Shown piece by piece: positions 1 to 8,911 of a stretch of 64,000 bases of DNA (its first letter is position 1; every line of letters begins with the position of its first letter). The notes below the pieces were generated by a model. The model searched no databases. It saw only the letters and a list, made by a program, of their open reading frames with translations, and was not told where the DNA came from. Source of the DNA: Luteimonas sp. BLCC-B24 (GTDB taxonomy: Bacteria; Pseudomonadota; Gammaproteobacteria; Xanthomonadales; Xanthomonadaceae); NCBI RefSeq assembly GCF_028550595.1, contig NZ_JAQQGN010000009.1, positions 62,001 through 126,000 of the forward strand, given 5' to 3'. Made by a program: the position numbers and the translations under genes.

Positions 1-543
1 GCCGATCAGCCAGAAGTCCGGGCCCTTGCCCGGCGAATAGGTCGCATCGCTCAGCGGCGTGTACATGAACCAGCCGGCGTCGGGCACGCTGCCGAAGATG
101 AAGCTCGAATACAGGAACAGGCCGCCGAACAGGTAGCACCAGTAGCCGAAGGCGGACATGCGCGGGAACGGCAGGTCGCGTGCACCGATCATCTTCGGCA
201 CCAGGTACATGCCGAAGCCGCCCATGATCGGCACCGCGAACAGGAACATCATCGTCGTGCCGTGCATGGTCACGAACTGCGCATAGCGCTCCGGGTCCAG
301 CACCTCGAGCCCGGGCCAGGCCAGCTGCAGGCGCATGAACATCGACAGCAGCCCGCCGACCAGCAGGAACGCGAAGCCGGTGACGATGAAGCGCATCGCG
401 ACCGTCGAATGGTTGACCGCGGTCAACTGGCCGACGAGACCGGGGGCGTTCGACCACACGCGGTCGAGCCGCGCCAGGCGATCGGCGTGGCGCAGGTGGT
501 CGCCCGGCGTGGGAAGGGTGTGGTCGGGGGTGGCCGGGCTCAC
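1..543 (-). CDS. ctaD: cytochrome c oxidase subunit I, N-terminal part (cut by window edge)
   Basis: This is the first 181 codons of the haem-copper oxidase subunit that reduces oxygen and pumps protons in the inner membrane. After a short polar N-terminus comes a first membrane helix, then the motif MHGTTMMFLF, whose histidine is the usual low-spin haem a ligand, followed by PIMGGFGMYLVPKMIGARDL and PRMSAFGYW, which are classic subunit I sequence. The start is a GTG that overlaps the stop codon of the subunit II gene (GTGA), so the two are translationally coupled. The C-terminal two thirds, including the CuB ligands, lie outside the window. Confidence 0.95.
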   Translation of the reverse strand, partial: MSPATPDHTLPTPGDHLRHADRLARLDRVWSNAPGLVGQLTAVNHSTVAMRFIVTGFAFLLVGGLLSMFMRLQLAWPGLEVLDPERYAQFVTMHGTTMMFLFAVPIMGGFGMYLVPKMIGARDLPFPRMSAFGYWCYLFGGLFLYSSFIFGSVPDAGWFMYTPLSDATYSPGKGPDFWLIG

Positions 544-1436
544 AGCACGTTCTCCGAGGCGCGATGGCGCGGCGGTGCGCGACCGGCGGGCGCATCGGCC
601 GACGGCGGCTCGTCGTCGGGACGCGCCGGGCGTGTGGCCAGCCAGTCGGCGAGCGCGTCCGGCGCGACGATGCGGACCGGGAACACCATGCGCGCATGCT
701 CCAGGCCGCAGAATTCAGCGCACTGGCCGCGCATCGGCGTGTCGCGGTCGGCGCGCAAACGGAGCGTGTGCACGCGGCCGGGAATCGCATCGATCTTGCC
801 GCCCAGCCGCGGGATCCAGAAGCTGTGGATCACGTCCTCGCTGGTGATCCGGAATTCGACCATCCGTCCCAGCGGCATCGCCAGTTCGTCGATGCTCTCG
901 CCGATGATCCGGTCGTCCGCATCGCGGTAGCGGAAATGCCATTGCCACTGGCGTGCGGTGACGTCGATCACCGCGTCGGGCTCTTCGCCGACACCGGTGA
1001 CCCGTGCGCTGGTCAGCGTGCCGTAGACCAGCAAGGCCGCGACGACGACGACCGGCAGCACCACGCCGCCCCAGAGGATCAGACGCTCCGGTCGACGGGG
1101 CGCCGCGCCCGGTTCCCGGCGACGCAGCGTATGCCACAGCAGGGCCAGCACCCCGAACCAGACCACGGTGAACAGGCCGGTCATCAGCCAGCCGCCGCGG
1201 GCGATCTCCGCGGCCGCCGGCCCCGCCGGCGCGAGCATGGACTGGGGGCCGGAGCAGGCGCCCAGCAGGACGGCCATCAGGCCCGCCGAAGCGGCGCCGG
1301 CATGGCCGGAGAAACGTATCCGGATGTCGATGATCGTGCCGCCCCAGTGTCCGCGTGCCACAGGCTGCCGGTCGGCCAGCCCGACAGGCACGCTAACGAA
1401 CCGCGCGGCGAGGCAATGTGAATGCGTCGTGTGCAC
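540..1436 (-). CDS. ctaC: cytochrome c oxidase subunit II
   Basis: The CuA-bearing subunit accepts electrons from cytochrome c and passes them to subunit I. A lipoprotein-type signal (VLLGAC, residues about 57-62 of the longest reading) is followed by two membrane helices and a periplasmic cupredoxin domain. The aromatic motif WQWHF and the CuA ligand set (C239, E241, C243, H247, M250 in GQCAEFCGLEHARM) are intact. It lies directly upstream of and overlaps ctaD. The start is uncertain: the longest frame begins at 1436, but a GTG shortly inside would give a more normal signal-peptide length. There is no cytochrome c domain at the C-terminus, which is instead a short Pro/Ala-rich tail. Confidence 0.93.
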   Translation of the reverse strand: MHTTHSHCLAARFVSVPVGLADRQPVARGHWGGTIIDIRIRFSGHAGAASAGLMAVLLGACSGPQSMLAPAGPAAAEIARGGWLMTGLFTVVWFGVLALLWHTLRRREPGAAPRRPERLILWGGVVLPVVVVAALLVYGTLTSARVTGVGEEPDAVIDVTARQWQWHFRYRDADDRIIGESIDELAMPLGRMVEFRITSEDVIHSFWIPRLGGKIDAIPGRVHTLRLRADRDTPMRGQCAEFCGLEHARMVFPVRIVAPDALADWLATRPARPDDEPPSADAPAGRAPPRHRASENVL

Positions 1437-1509
1437 GGCGCCTCACGGCGGCCATGCGCGGGCCTCGGCAGTCTCACGGTCTGAGACGTCGATACGCCAC
1501 CGTGCCCGC

Positions 1510-2787
1510 GTGAACCTCACCGACAAACTCGCGATCCTGGCCGACGCCGCCAAGTACGACGCCTCCTGCGCGTCGAGCGGCGCGAACCGGCGCGATTCGG
1601 CGAAGACCGGCGGCATCGGCAGCACCGAGGGCATGGGCATCTGCCACTCCTACACGCCCGACGGGCGCTGCGTGTCGCTGCTGAAGATCCTGCTCACCAA
1701 CTTCTGCGTGTTCGACTGCGCCTACTGCGTCAATCGCGTGTCCAGCAACGTGCGCCGTGCGCGGTTCACGCCGGAGGAAGTCGTCACGCTGACGCTGGAT
1801 TTCTACAAGCGCAATTACATCGAGGGCCTGTTCCTCTCCAGCGGCATCATCCGCAACGGCGACTACACGATGGAGCAGCTGGTGGAAGTCGCGCGCAGCC
1901 TGCGCGAGGACCATCGCTTCGCGGGGTACATCCATCTCAAGACGATTCCCGACGCCGCGCCCGAGCTGCTGGCCGCAGCCGGACGCTACGCCGACCGCCT
2001 GAGCATCAACATCGAACTGCCGACCGAGGCCGGCATGAGCGCGCTGGCGCCCGAGAAGACCCATGCCGGCATCCACGGCGCGATGGGCGAACTCAAGTGG
2101 CGCATCGACGAGGACAAGGACGCACGCCGCGTGAAGCGCCAGGCCGTGACGGTGCGCCGCGCGAAGGCGCCCCGGTTCGCACCGGCCGGGCAGAGCACGC
2201 AGATGATCGTCGGCGCCGACGGGGCCGACGACCGCAGCATCCTCGACACCAGCAACCGCATGTACGGCACCTACCGGATGCGGCGCGTGTACTTCTCGGC
2301 CTTCAGTCCGATTCCCGACGCGTCGAAGACGCTGCCGCTGCAGTCGCCGCCGCTGCTGCGCGAGCACCGCCTCTACCAGGCCGACTGGCTGCTGCGGTTC
2401 TACGGCTTCGACGTCGACGAGATCGCACCCGGCGCGGGCGAAGGCGGCGCCGCGGACGGCCGGGCCGGAATGCTCGATCTCGACGTCGATCCCAAGCTGG
2501 CCTGGGCGCTGCGCAATCCGGCGCGGTTTCCGGTCGACATCAATCGTGCCCCGCGCGAACTGCTGCTGCGCGTGCCGGGGCTGGGCGCGCGCAACGTCGA
2601 GCGGATCATCGCCGCGCGCCCGCACGGTGCCCTGCGTCTGGACGATCTCGCCCGTCTGCGCGTGCCGCTGAAGAAGATCCTGCCGTTCGTGATCGCGCCC
2701 GGCCATCACCCGCGCCAGCGTCTCGACGATCCGGCGCGACTGCGTGCCGAACTCGCCCCGCAGCCGCGGCAGGCGAGCCTGTTCTGA
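1510..2787 (+). CDS. putative DNA modification/repair radical SAM protein
   Basis: A 425-residue radical SAM protein of the type that is almost always encoded beside a UdgX-family protein. The cluster cysteines are C66, C70 and C73 in CVFDCAYC (CX3CX2C). The C-terminus carries a helix-hairpin-helix-like segment (INRAPRELLLRVPGLGARN), which implies DNA binding. I chose the GTG at 1510, giving VNLTDKLAILADAAKYD, because the frame upstream is low-quality sequence antisense to the ctaC start. The reaction is not established; a role in DNA repair or base modification is inferred from the conserved pairing with the next gene, 112 bp downstream. Confidence 0.85.
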   Translation: MNLTDKLAILADAAKYDASCASSGANRRDSAKTGGIGSTEGMGICHSYTPDGRCVSLLKILLTNFCVFDCAYCVNRVSSNVRRARFTPEEVVTLTLDFYKRNYIEGLFLSSGIIRNGDYTMEQLVEVARSLREDHRFAGYIHLKTIPDAAPELLAAAGRYADRLSINIELPTEAGMSALAPEKTHAGIHGAMGELKWRIDEDKDARRVKRQAVTVRRAKAPRFAPAGQSTQMIVGADGADDRSILDTSNRMYGTYRMRRVYFSAFSPIPDASKTLPLQSPPLLREHRLYQADWLLRFYGFDVDEIAPGAGEGGAADGRAGMLDLDVDPKLAWALRNPARFPVDINRAPRELLLRVPGLGARNVERIIAARPHGALRLDDLARLRVPLKKILPFVIAPGHHPRQRLDDPARLRAELAPQPRQASLF

Positions 2788-2899
2788 TGGCGGTGCGGCG
2801 TCGGGCGGACGCGCGCCCGCGCGCGTGGCGGTTCGATCGGAAACGTCCTCTCAGGGGCACGCGCCGCTGCGCGCGAACGACGCGCATGAGTCGCCCGGC

Positions 2900-4330
2900 A
2901 TGAGTCGCGGCGCCGCGGCCCCGCTGGTTGCCGCCCGCGTCGACCCGCCCTGGGATCCCGCGGCCTGGCGCGCCGCCGCGCGTGCCGCGTTGCGGGCCGG
3001 CGTCGCGCCCGAGCGCATCGACTGGAATGGCGGCGATCAGGGCTCGCTGCTCGGCGGCGCCGATCTGCAGACACTGGCGGCCGTGCGCGACGCTCCCCGG
3101 GTGCCGGCCGAGTTTCTCGCCTTGGCCGATGCCGCCGTGTGTCATCGCGACGGTGACCGCCACGGCCTGCTGTACCGGATTCTCTGGCGCCTGGCCGAGG
3201 GCGAGCGGTCGTTGCTGCAGCGCGCGTCCGATCCCGACGTGCACCGCGCCCGCACGCTCGCCCAGGCGGTGCGTCGCGATGCGCACAAGATGAAGGCCTT
3301 CGTGCGGTTCCGCGCGGTGCCGGGCGCCGACGAGGAGTACGTGGCCTGGTTCGAGCCCGGTCACTGGATCGTCGACCGCGTGGCGCCGTTCTTCGCCCGC
3401 CGCTTCGCCGGCATGCGCTGGGCCATCGTCACCCCCTACCGCACGGCGCTCTGGGACGGCGAGGCGCTGGCATTCGCGCCCGGCGGCTCGCGCGGCGACG
3501 CGCCGGCCGAAGACGCGCGCGAAGACCTGTGGCGCACCTACTACGCCCACATCTTCAATCCGGCGCGGCTCAACCCGACGATGATGCGTTCGGAGATGCC
3601 GCAGAAGTACTGGAAGCTCCTGCCCGAGGCGGCCCTGTTGCCGGACCTGATGCGCGAGGCGGGCGTGCGCGTGCGCGAGATGGCCGAGCGCGAGCACGCC
3701 GCCCCGCGCCGGAAGATTCCCGTCGCGCCTGCGCCGGCGCCGGTGGTGGACGGCAGCCTTGAGGCCTTGCGCGAATCCGCGCGTGACTGTCGCCGCTGTC
3801 CGCTGTGGCAGCCGGCCACGCAGACCGTGTTCGGCGAGGGCCCGGCCGATGCGCGCACGATGATCGTCGGCGAACAGCCCGGCGACGAGGAAGACCTGTC
3901 GGGCCGACCGTTCGTCGGCCCCGCCGGGCGGCTGTTCTCGCGCGCGCTGGACGAACTCGGCATCGACCGGCGCACGCTGTATCTGACCAATGCGGTCAAG
4001 CATTTCCGCTTCGAGCCGCGCGGCAAGCGGCGCTTGCACAGGCGCCCGGACGTGGCTCACATCACCGCCTGCAACGGTTGGCTGCAGGCCGAGATCGCAC
4101 ACGTGAGGCCCGAGCGCATCGTCTGCCTCGGCGCCAGCGCCGCGCGCGCGGTCTTCGGGCCGGGCGTGCGATTGACCGAAGAGCGCGGCATCTGGCGCAC
4201 GCGCGAAGACGGCGTGCGCGCATTCGCCACCGTGCATCCGTCCTGGGTGCTGCGTCAGGGCGACCCGTCCGCCCAGGCGGCCGCCTATGCGGGCTTCGTC
4301 GACGACCTGCGCCAGCTGGTCACGGCCTGA
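2900..4330 (+). CDS. udgX: UdgX-type uracil-DNA glycosylase fused to a DUF4130 domain
   Basis: A 476-residue two-part protein. The N-terminal part (about residues 1-275) matches the DUF4130-like domain that accompanies this family, and the C-terminal part is a family 4-like uracil-DNA glycosylase. The latter has CRRCP, the loop GEQPGDEED starting at G324, and the UdgX signature KRRLH with H380, the position that in mycobacterial UdgX bonds covalently to the deoxyribose after uracil excision; HPSWVLR follows near the end. The cysteines for a 4Fe-4S cluster appear retained. The ATG at 2900 is preferred; upstream readings run into low-complexity sequence. It probably forms a functional unit with the radical SAM gene. 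Confidence 0.87.
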   Translation: MSRGAAAPLVAARVDPPWDPAAWRAAARAALRAGVAPERIDWNGGDQGSLLGGADLQTLAAVRDAPRVPAEFLALADAAVCHRDGDRHGLLYRILWRLAEGERSLLQRASDPDVHRARTLAQAVRRDAHKMKAFVRFRAVPGADEEYVAWFEPGHWIVDRVAPFFARRFAGMRWAIVTPYRTALWDGEALAFAPGGSRGDAPAEDAREDLWRTYYAHIFNPARLNPTMMRSEMPQKYWKLLPEAALLPDLMREAGVRVREMAEREHAAPRRKIPVAPAPAPVVDGSLEALRESARDCRRCPLWQPATQTVFGEGPADARTMIVGEQPGDEEDLSGRPFVGPAGRLFSRALDELGIDRRTLYLTNAVKHFRFEPRGKRRLHRRPDVAHITACNGWLQAEIAHVRPERIVCLGASAARAVFGPGVRLTEERGIWRTREDGVRAFATVHPSWVLRQGDPSAQAAAYAGFVDDLRQLVTA

Positions 4331-4430
4331 ACAGCGGCCTGCGCTGCGGCTGAACGAGCGGGGCCGGGTTCACTCCTGCTTCGCGCCGGGCCGCCAAGAC
4401 TCGCCCCACCCAGAAACGAGGAGAGTTCCG

Positions 4431-4862
4431 ATGAAGCAGACGACTGCTGTCCGTGGCCTAGTCCTGGCCCTGTCGCTGGCCGCCGGCGCCGCCGTGGCCC
4501 AGGACGCGATGACCAGCGCCCAGGTGCGCACCGCGCTGACCGACGGCGGCTATACCGACATCAGCGATGTCGAGTTCAAGAACGGCATCTGGAAGGCCGA
4601 CGTGCGCGATGCCAACGGCAACAAGATCGACGTGCGCCTCGACCCGGCCACCGGCCGCATCTACCCGGAGAACGCCGGCGCGACCAGCCTCGGCGAAGCC
4701 GACATCCGCGCCAAGCTCACCGCGGCCGGCTACACCCGGATCGACGACGTGAAGTTCGACGACGGCATGTGGGAAGCCGAGGCCGACAACGCCCAAGGTG
4801 TGCGCATGGATCTGAAGCTCGATCCGCAGGACGGCCGCGTGGTCAGCGAAAGCCGCGACTGA
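4431..4862 (+). CDS. exported protein with two PepSY-like repeats
   Basis: A 143-residue periplasmic protein. The signal peptide ends near AAVAQ (about residue 23) and is followed by two tandem copies of a PepSY-like unit: TDISDVEFKNGIWKADVRD and RIDDVKFDDGMWEAEADN. Each copy is preceded by an SAQVRTALTDGGY / GEADIRAKLTAAGY helix and followed by a KxDxxLDP strand. Such domains are often small periplasmic modulators or inhibitors, but no partner is evident here. A good ribosome site (GAGGAGAG) lies 5 nt before the ATG. Confidence 0.75.
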   Translation: MKQTTAVRGLVLALSLAAGAAVAQDAMTSAQVRTALTDGGYTDISDVEFKNGIWKADVRDANGNKIDVRLDPATGRIYPENAGATSLGEADIRAKLTAAGYTRIDDVKFDDGMWEAEADNAQGVRMDLKLDPQDGRVVSESRD

Positions 4863-4897
4863 CGGCTCGTCTCACACGCCGGACCCGGCGCATCCGC

Positions 4898-4924
4898 GAA
4901 GGCCCGGCCCCGTGTCGGGCCTTC
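4898..4924. terminator. hairpin terminator between convergent genes
   Basis: Perfect 9-bp arms GAAGGCCCG and CGGGCCTTC enclose a 9-nt loop in the gap between the PepSY gene (+) and the membrane protein gene (-). There is no long T tract on either strand, so it may act as a bidirectional, weak intrinsic terminator. Confidence 0.55.
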
Positions 4925-4960
4925 GTGCGTCCGGCGTCACGCGGCGGGGCCGCGGCGCCG

Positions 4961-5464
4961 TCAACGGCGGGCGTGCTCGGGCACGGGCACGTCGAGCGGC
5001 ATGCGGTCGCGCACGCAGACGGCGGCTTCGCGCACGGCGTCGTCGTGCTCTACCACGCAGCGTGCAGCGATCACCGCCCAGCGCGAAACCGCGTCGCCGC
5101 GTTCGGCGAGCGCACCGGTGTCGAGCACCCAGCGGCTGATCGCGATGATGCGGGCGCGGTCCTCCTGCGAGGCGGTGGCATCGAGCGCAGCCGCGCTGAT
5201 CACGAAGCTGTGTGCGAACTGCGCCGTCGCGCGTTCGGCGGTCACCGCCGCCGGCGCGCGACCGTCCGGCGCCTCGATCAGCTCCTGCAGGCGGATCGCC
5301 TCACGCGCCTTGAGATCGCCGGCCGATCCGATGCTCGTGCGCAGCAGCACCGTCGTGGTCAATGCGCCGATGAACATGCCGCCCAGCAGCACGAAGATGC
5401 CGCCGATCAGCATCGGCGTGCGCGAAGGCGCGCGCTCGTGCGCGTCCGGGGAGCTGTGATTCAC
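4961..5464 (-). CDS. hypothetical single-pass membrane protein
   Basis: A 167-residue protein of unknown function. A polar, charged N-terminus (VNHSSPDAHERAPS) precedes one strong membrane helix with many glycines (MLIGGIFVLLGGMFIGAL), then a soluble alpha-helical, alanine-rich domain with three cysteines. The GTG at 5464 is preferred over the upstream ATG because the intervening residues are Arg-rich and look untranslated. No domain was recognised. Confidence 0.6.
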   Translation of the reverse strand: MNHSSPDAHERAPSRTPMLIGGIFVLLGGMFIGALTTTVLLRTSIGSAGDLKAREAIRLQELIEAPDGRAPAAVTAERATAQFAHSFVISAAALDATASQEDRARIIAISRWVLDTGALAERGDAVSRWAVIAARCVVEHDDAVREAAVCVRDRMPLDVPVPEHARR

Positions 5465-5558
5465 GAAGCGACTCCGTCGCCGGTGTGGCCCGGCGCGCCG
5501 CATAGGCTAGCGCATGCGCGGCCGGCGACCGCGGCAGGCGCCCGGTGCGGCGTCCGGC

Positions 5559-5945
5559 TCAGCGCAGCCAGCCGGCGAGTTCCTCGCGGCTCAGCCGACC
5601 GTCCCGGTTGACGTCGATCGCGTTGAACTCGGCCGCCAGCGTGGGATGCGCGCGGGCCTCGGCGCGGCTGATGTGCCCGTCGCCGTCGCTGTCGAGCGCC
5701 GCGAAATCGATCCGGTACTGATCCGACGCCACCTGCCGCGGCTCGTAGGACTGGACGATGATCTGCTGGCCATCCTCGCGGTCGAGCGTGACCACCCCGG
5801 TCTGGCGACCGGCCTGGGATGCGGGGCGGGGCAGGTCGCGGTGGCTTTCGATCGGTGTGGTGCTGACCTGGGCGGCCACCAGCGGCGAGGCCAGGGCCAG
5901 ACCGAGGCTCAGGGCGACGGTACGTGGGCGAACGCGCAGAACCAT
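5559..5945 (-). CDS. exported EF-hand calcium-binding protein
   Basis: A 128-residue periplasmic protein. A signal peptide ending near PLVAAQ is followed by about 50 residues of linker and then two EF-hand loops, DSDGDGHISRAE and DVNRDGRLSREE, each with the expected acidic positions and the Gly at loop position 6. Similar small EF-hand proteins are common in this family. It lies 64 bp downstream of the TspO-like gene on the same strand and may share its transcript. Confidence 0.78.
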   Translation of the reverse strand: MVLRVRPRTVALSLGLALASPLVAAQVSTTPIESHRDLPRPASQAGRQTGVVTLDREDGQQIIVQSYEPRQVASDQYRIDFAALDSDGDGHISRAEARAHPTLAAEFNAIDVNRDGRLSREELAGWLR

Positions 5946-6009
5946 GACGGGCTCCTCGATGGACGGGCCGCCACGATGCCGCGGCGGTCCCGCATCCCGC
6001 GTGAACGGC

Positions 6010-6753
6010 TCAGCCGACCACGCGGCGCCGGCGGAGCCGGAGCGCGACGGTCTGCAGCAGCAGGGCTGCACCGATCGCCAGCGCGACCCAGGCCGATGTG
6101 GTCGAGCCGGCGAGCGGCCAGTCGGTCTGCTTGATCCACACCGCGAACAGGCCCCACAGGGCGACGGCGGTGTAGACGGGATTGCCGCGCATGCGCGCGT
6201 TGAGGGCCAGCAGCAGTGCGGCCGCCACCGCCCACAGCACGAGGCTCCAGCCGAGCATGCGACTGGTGGACACGACGCCCTCGGCCACCAGGGTCTGGGC
6301 CAGATTGAGGAAGGCGGCCAGCGACAGCCAGCCCGCGTGCAGCGACAGCGCCACCCAGGCCAGCCGACGCCCGCGGCCGTGGCTGCCCGACAGCTGCAGC
6401 GCACACCAGGCCAGCGCCGCCAGCGCGGCGAAGATCACGACCACGCAGGTCCAGAAGAAGCCCGCGGAGAACAGCGGCATCCACACCGCCGTGAGCGCGA
6501 AGCCCGCGGCCGCCGCCGGCGCGATGCGACCGAGTGCGGGATCGTTGCGCCGTGCCCCCGTGGCCTGCCAGACGGCGTAGGCGACATCGAGCAGGAAGAT
6601 CAGGCCCCACACCGAAAACGCATAGCCGGCGGCGACCAGCAGCGTCGGGTAGCGGTTGGAGATCTCGGCCTGGTCGGGTCCGAAGGCGCCGGTCTGCGAC
6701 AACCAGGCGACGAGTGGCATCGCAAGGGCACAGAGCACAACGATCAGGCGCAT
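6010..6753 (-). CDS. tryptophan-rich integral membrane protein, TspO/MBR-like
   Basis: A 247-residue polytopic protein, with roughly seven or eight hydrophobic helices and about a dozen tryptophans. The segment AAGYAFSVWGLIFLL and the following AVWQ resemble the roughly 240-residue TspO/MBR relatives, whose members bind porphyrins or act as sensors. The ligand here is unknown. The ATG at 6753 begins MRLIVVLCALAMPLVAW, an immediate membrane helix. The family assignment is by pattern only. Confidence 0.55.
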   Translation of the reverse strand: MRLIVVLCALAMPLVAWLSQTGAFGPDQAEISNRYPTLLVAAGYAFSVWGLIFLLDVAYAVWQATGARRNDPALGRIAPAAAAGFALTAVWMPLFSAGFFWTCVVVIFAALAALAWCALQLSGSHGRGRRLAWVALSLHAGWLSLAAFLNLAQTLVAEGVVSTSRMLGWSLVLWAVAAALLLALNARMRGNPVYTAVALWGLFAVWIKQTDWPLAGSTTSAWVALAIGAALLLQTVALRLRRRRVVG

Positions 6754-6845
6754 GGGGGCTTCTCCGGCGGAACCGGCGCGGATGCTCGCACCGGATGCGT
6801 GAGGACCCCGTCGCATGGCGGACCCGGCCGGCCGCCGGGCCCCGC

Positions 6846-8873
6846 TCAGGCGGCCATGCCGCCGTGCCGCAGCAGGGCGGCGATGTCGGGATCACGGCCG
6901 CGGAAGGCGCGGAAGTTCTCGATCGCGTCACGGCTGCCGCCGCGCGCCAGCACTTCGTCGCGGAAGCGCGCGCCGGTCCCGGCCACGCCCGCCTCGCCGG
7001 CCTCCTCGAACGCGGCGTAGGCATCCGCGCTCAGCACCTCGGCCCACTTGTAGCTGTAGTACCCGGCCGCGTAGCCACCGGCGAAGATATGACCGAACTG
7101 GTTCGGAAAGCGATGCCAAGCCGGCGTACGGGTGACCGCCACCTCGTCGCGCACCCGCTCGAGCAGCTGCATCACGTCGTCCTCGGCCGGATCGAAGCCG
7201 GCGTGCAACTGCATGTCGAACAGCGCGAACTCGATCTGGCGCAGCGTGTGCAGGCCGCTGTGGAAATTGCGCGCGGCCAGCATGCGGTCGAACAGGGCGC
7301 GCGGCAGCGGCTCGCCGGTATCGACGTGTGCGGTCATCGCCTGCACGCGCGACCATTCCCAGCAGAAGTTCTCCATGAACTGGCTCGGCAGTTCGACGGC
7401 GTCCCATTCCACGCCGTTGATGCCGGCCAGCGGCAGCTCGCCGACCGCGGTCAGCAACTGGTGCAGGCCGTGGCCCATCTCGTGGAACAGCGTGATGACC
7501 TCGTCGTGGGTGAACGTGGCCGGACACCCGCCCTGGCCGCGGCCGAAGTTGCAGACCAGATAGACCACCGGCGTCTGCACCGCGTCACCGCGCGCGCGGC
7601 GGTTGCGGCAGTCGTCCATCCAGGCGCCGCCGCGCTTGCCCTCGCGGGCATAGAGATCGAGATAGAACTGGCCGACCAGCGCACCATCGGCATCCACCAG
7701 GCGGTAGAAGCGGGCATCGGCATGCCACAGCGGCGCGGTGTCGGGTTCCACGCGCAGGCCGTAGAGCGCGTGTATCACGTCGAACAGCCCGGCCAGCACG
7801 CGGTCCTCGGTGAAGTAGCGTTTCACCTCCTGGGCCGAGTAGTCGTAGCGCGCCTGGCGCAGGCGATCGGCGGCGAAGGGGATGTCCCAGGACTGCAGCG
7901 CATCCAGGCCCAGGCTGTCGCGGGCGAAGGCCTCGAGCTCGGCACGATCACGCTCGGCGTGCGGTCGCGCGCGCGCGGCGAGATCGCGCAGGAAGCCGAG
8001 CACCTCATCGGGCGAGGTGGCCATCTTGGTCGCCAGCGAGAGCTCGGCGTAATTGGCGAAGCCGAGCAGTGCGGCCTGCTCGGCGCGCAGCGCGAGAATG
8101 CGCGCGATCAGCGGACCGTTGTCGAGCTCGGCCGGGCCGGCCTCGGAGGCGCGCAAGCCGTAGGCCCGGTAGAGGGTCTCGCGCAGGGCGCGGTCCTCGG
8201 CATAGGTCTGCACCGGCAGGTAGCACGGCATCTGCAGCGTCAGCGTCCAGCCCGCATGTCCGCGCGCCTCGGAGGCGGCGCGCGCATTGGCGACGACGTC
8301 CGCCGGCAGGCCGGCCAGACGCGCTTCGTCGTCGATCTGCAGGGTGAACGCATCGGTCGCGTCCAGCACGTGTTCCGAGAACGTCGCGCCCAGCGACGCC
8401 AGTTCCTGGCGCACGGCGGCGAAGCGCGCCTTGTCCGCATCGTCGAGCGCCGCGCCGCCGAGGCGGAAGTCGCGCAGGGCGTGGTCGACGATGCGTCGGC
8501 GCAGCGGATCGAGCCCCTGGGCATCGGCCTCGTCGGCCAGCCGCCGGTACTGCGCGTACAGCGCCGGATCCTGACCGAGCGCGCTGAAGAAGCCGGTCAC
8601 CTTGGGCAGCGCCGCGTTGTGGGCCGCACGCAGCTCGGGCGTGTTGACCACCGCATTGAGGTGGGTCACCTGGTTCCAGGCACGGCCGAGGCGTTCGGTT
8701 GCATCGTCGAGCGGCACCACGACCCGCTCCCAGCTGACCGGCTGCGTGCGCCCGGCCACGGCGACGGCCGCCTCGGCTTCGGCCACCAGCGCATCGATCG
8801 CGGGCTGGACATGGGCGGGCGTGATCGCGTCGAAGCGGGGCAGGCCGGTGGTTTCGAGCAGGGGATTGGTCAT
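6846..8873 (-). CDS. prlC: oligopeptidase A (M3 zinc metallopeptidase)
   Basis: A 675-residue cytoplasmic metallopeptidase that degrades oligopeptides, including cleaved signal peptides. The zinc site HEMGH is at residues 464-468 within DEVITLFHEMGHGLHQLL, and the downstream glutamate ligand lies in the WDAVELPSQFMEN segment. Length and the position of the motif match enterobacterial OpdA (about 680 residues, motif near 469). The start MTNPLLETTGLPRFD is typical of the family. Confidence 0.95.
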   Translation of the reverse strand: MTNPLLETTGLPRFDAITPAHVQPAIDALVAEAEAAVAVAGRTQPVSWERVVVPLDDATERLGRAWNQVTHLNAVVNTPELRAAHNAALPKVTGFFSALGQDPALYAQYRRLADEADAQGLDPLRRRIVDHALRDFRLGGAALDDADKARFAAVRQELASLGATFSEHVLDATDAFTLQIDDEARLAGLPADVVANARAASEARGHAGWTLTLQMPCYLPVQTYAEDRALRETLYRAYGLRASEAGPAELDNGPLIARILALRAEQAALLGFANYAELSLATKMATSPDEVLGFLRDLAARARPHAERDRAELEAFARDSLGLDALQSWDIPFAADRLRQARYDYSAQEVKRYFTEDRVLAGLFDVIHALYGLRVEPDTAPLWHADARFYRLVDADGALVGQFYLDLYAREGKRGGAWMDDCRNRRARGDAVQTPVVYLVCNFGRGQGGCPATFTHDEVITLFHEMGHGLHQLLTAVGELPLAGINGVEWDAVELPSQFMENFCWEWSRVQAMTAHVDTGEPLPRALFDRMLAARNFHSGLHTLRQIEFALFDMQLHAGFDPAEDDVMQLLERVRDEVAVTRTPAWHRFPNQFGHIFAGGYAAGYYSYKWAEVLSADAYAAFEEAGEAGVAGTGARFRDEVLARGGSRDAIENFRAFRGRDPDIAALLRHGGMAA

Positions 8874-8911
8874 GGGGGGCAGGAGTCGGAGGGCGTCCCG
8901 ATTCTAGGCCG

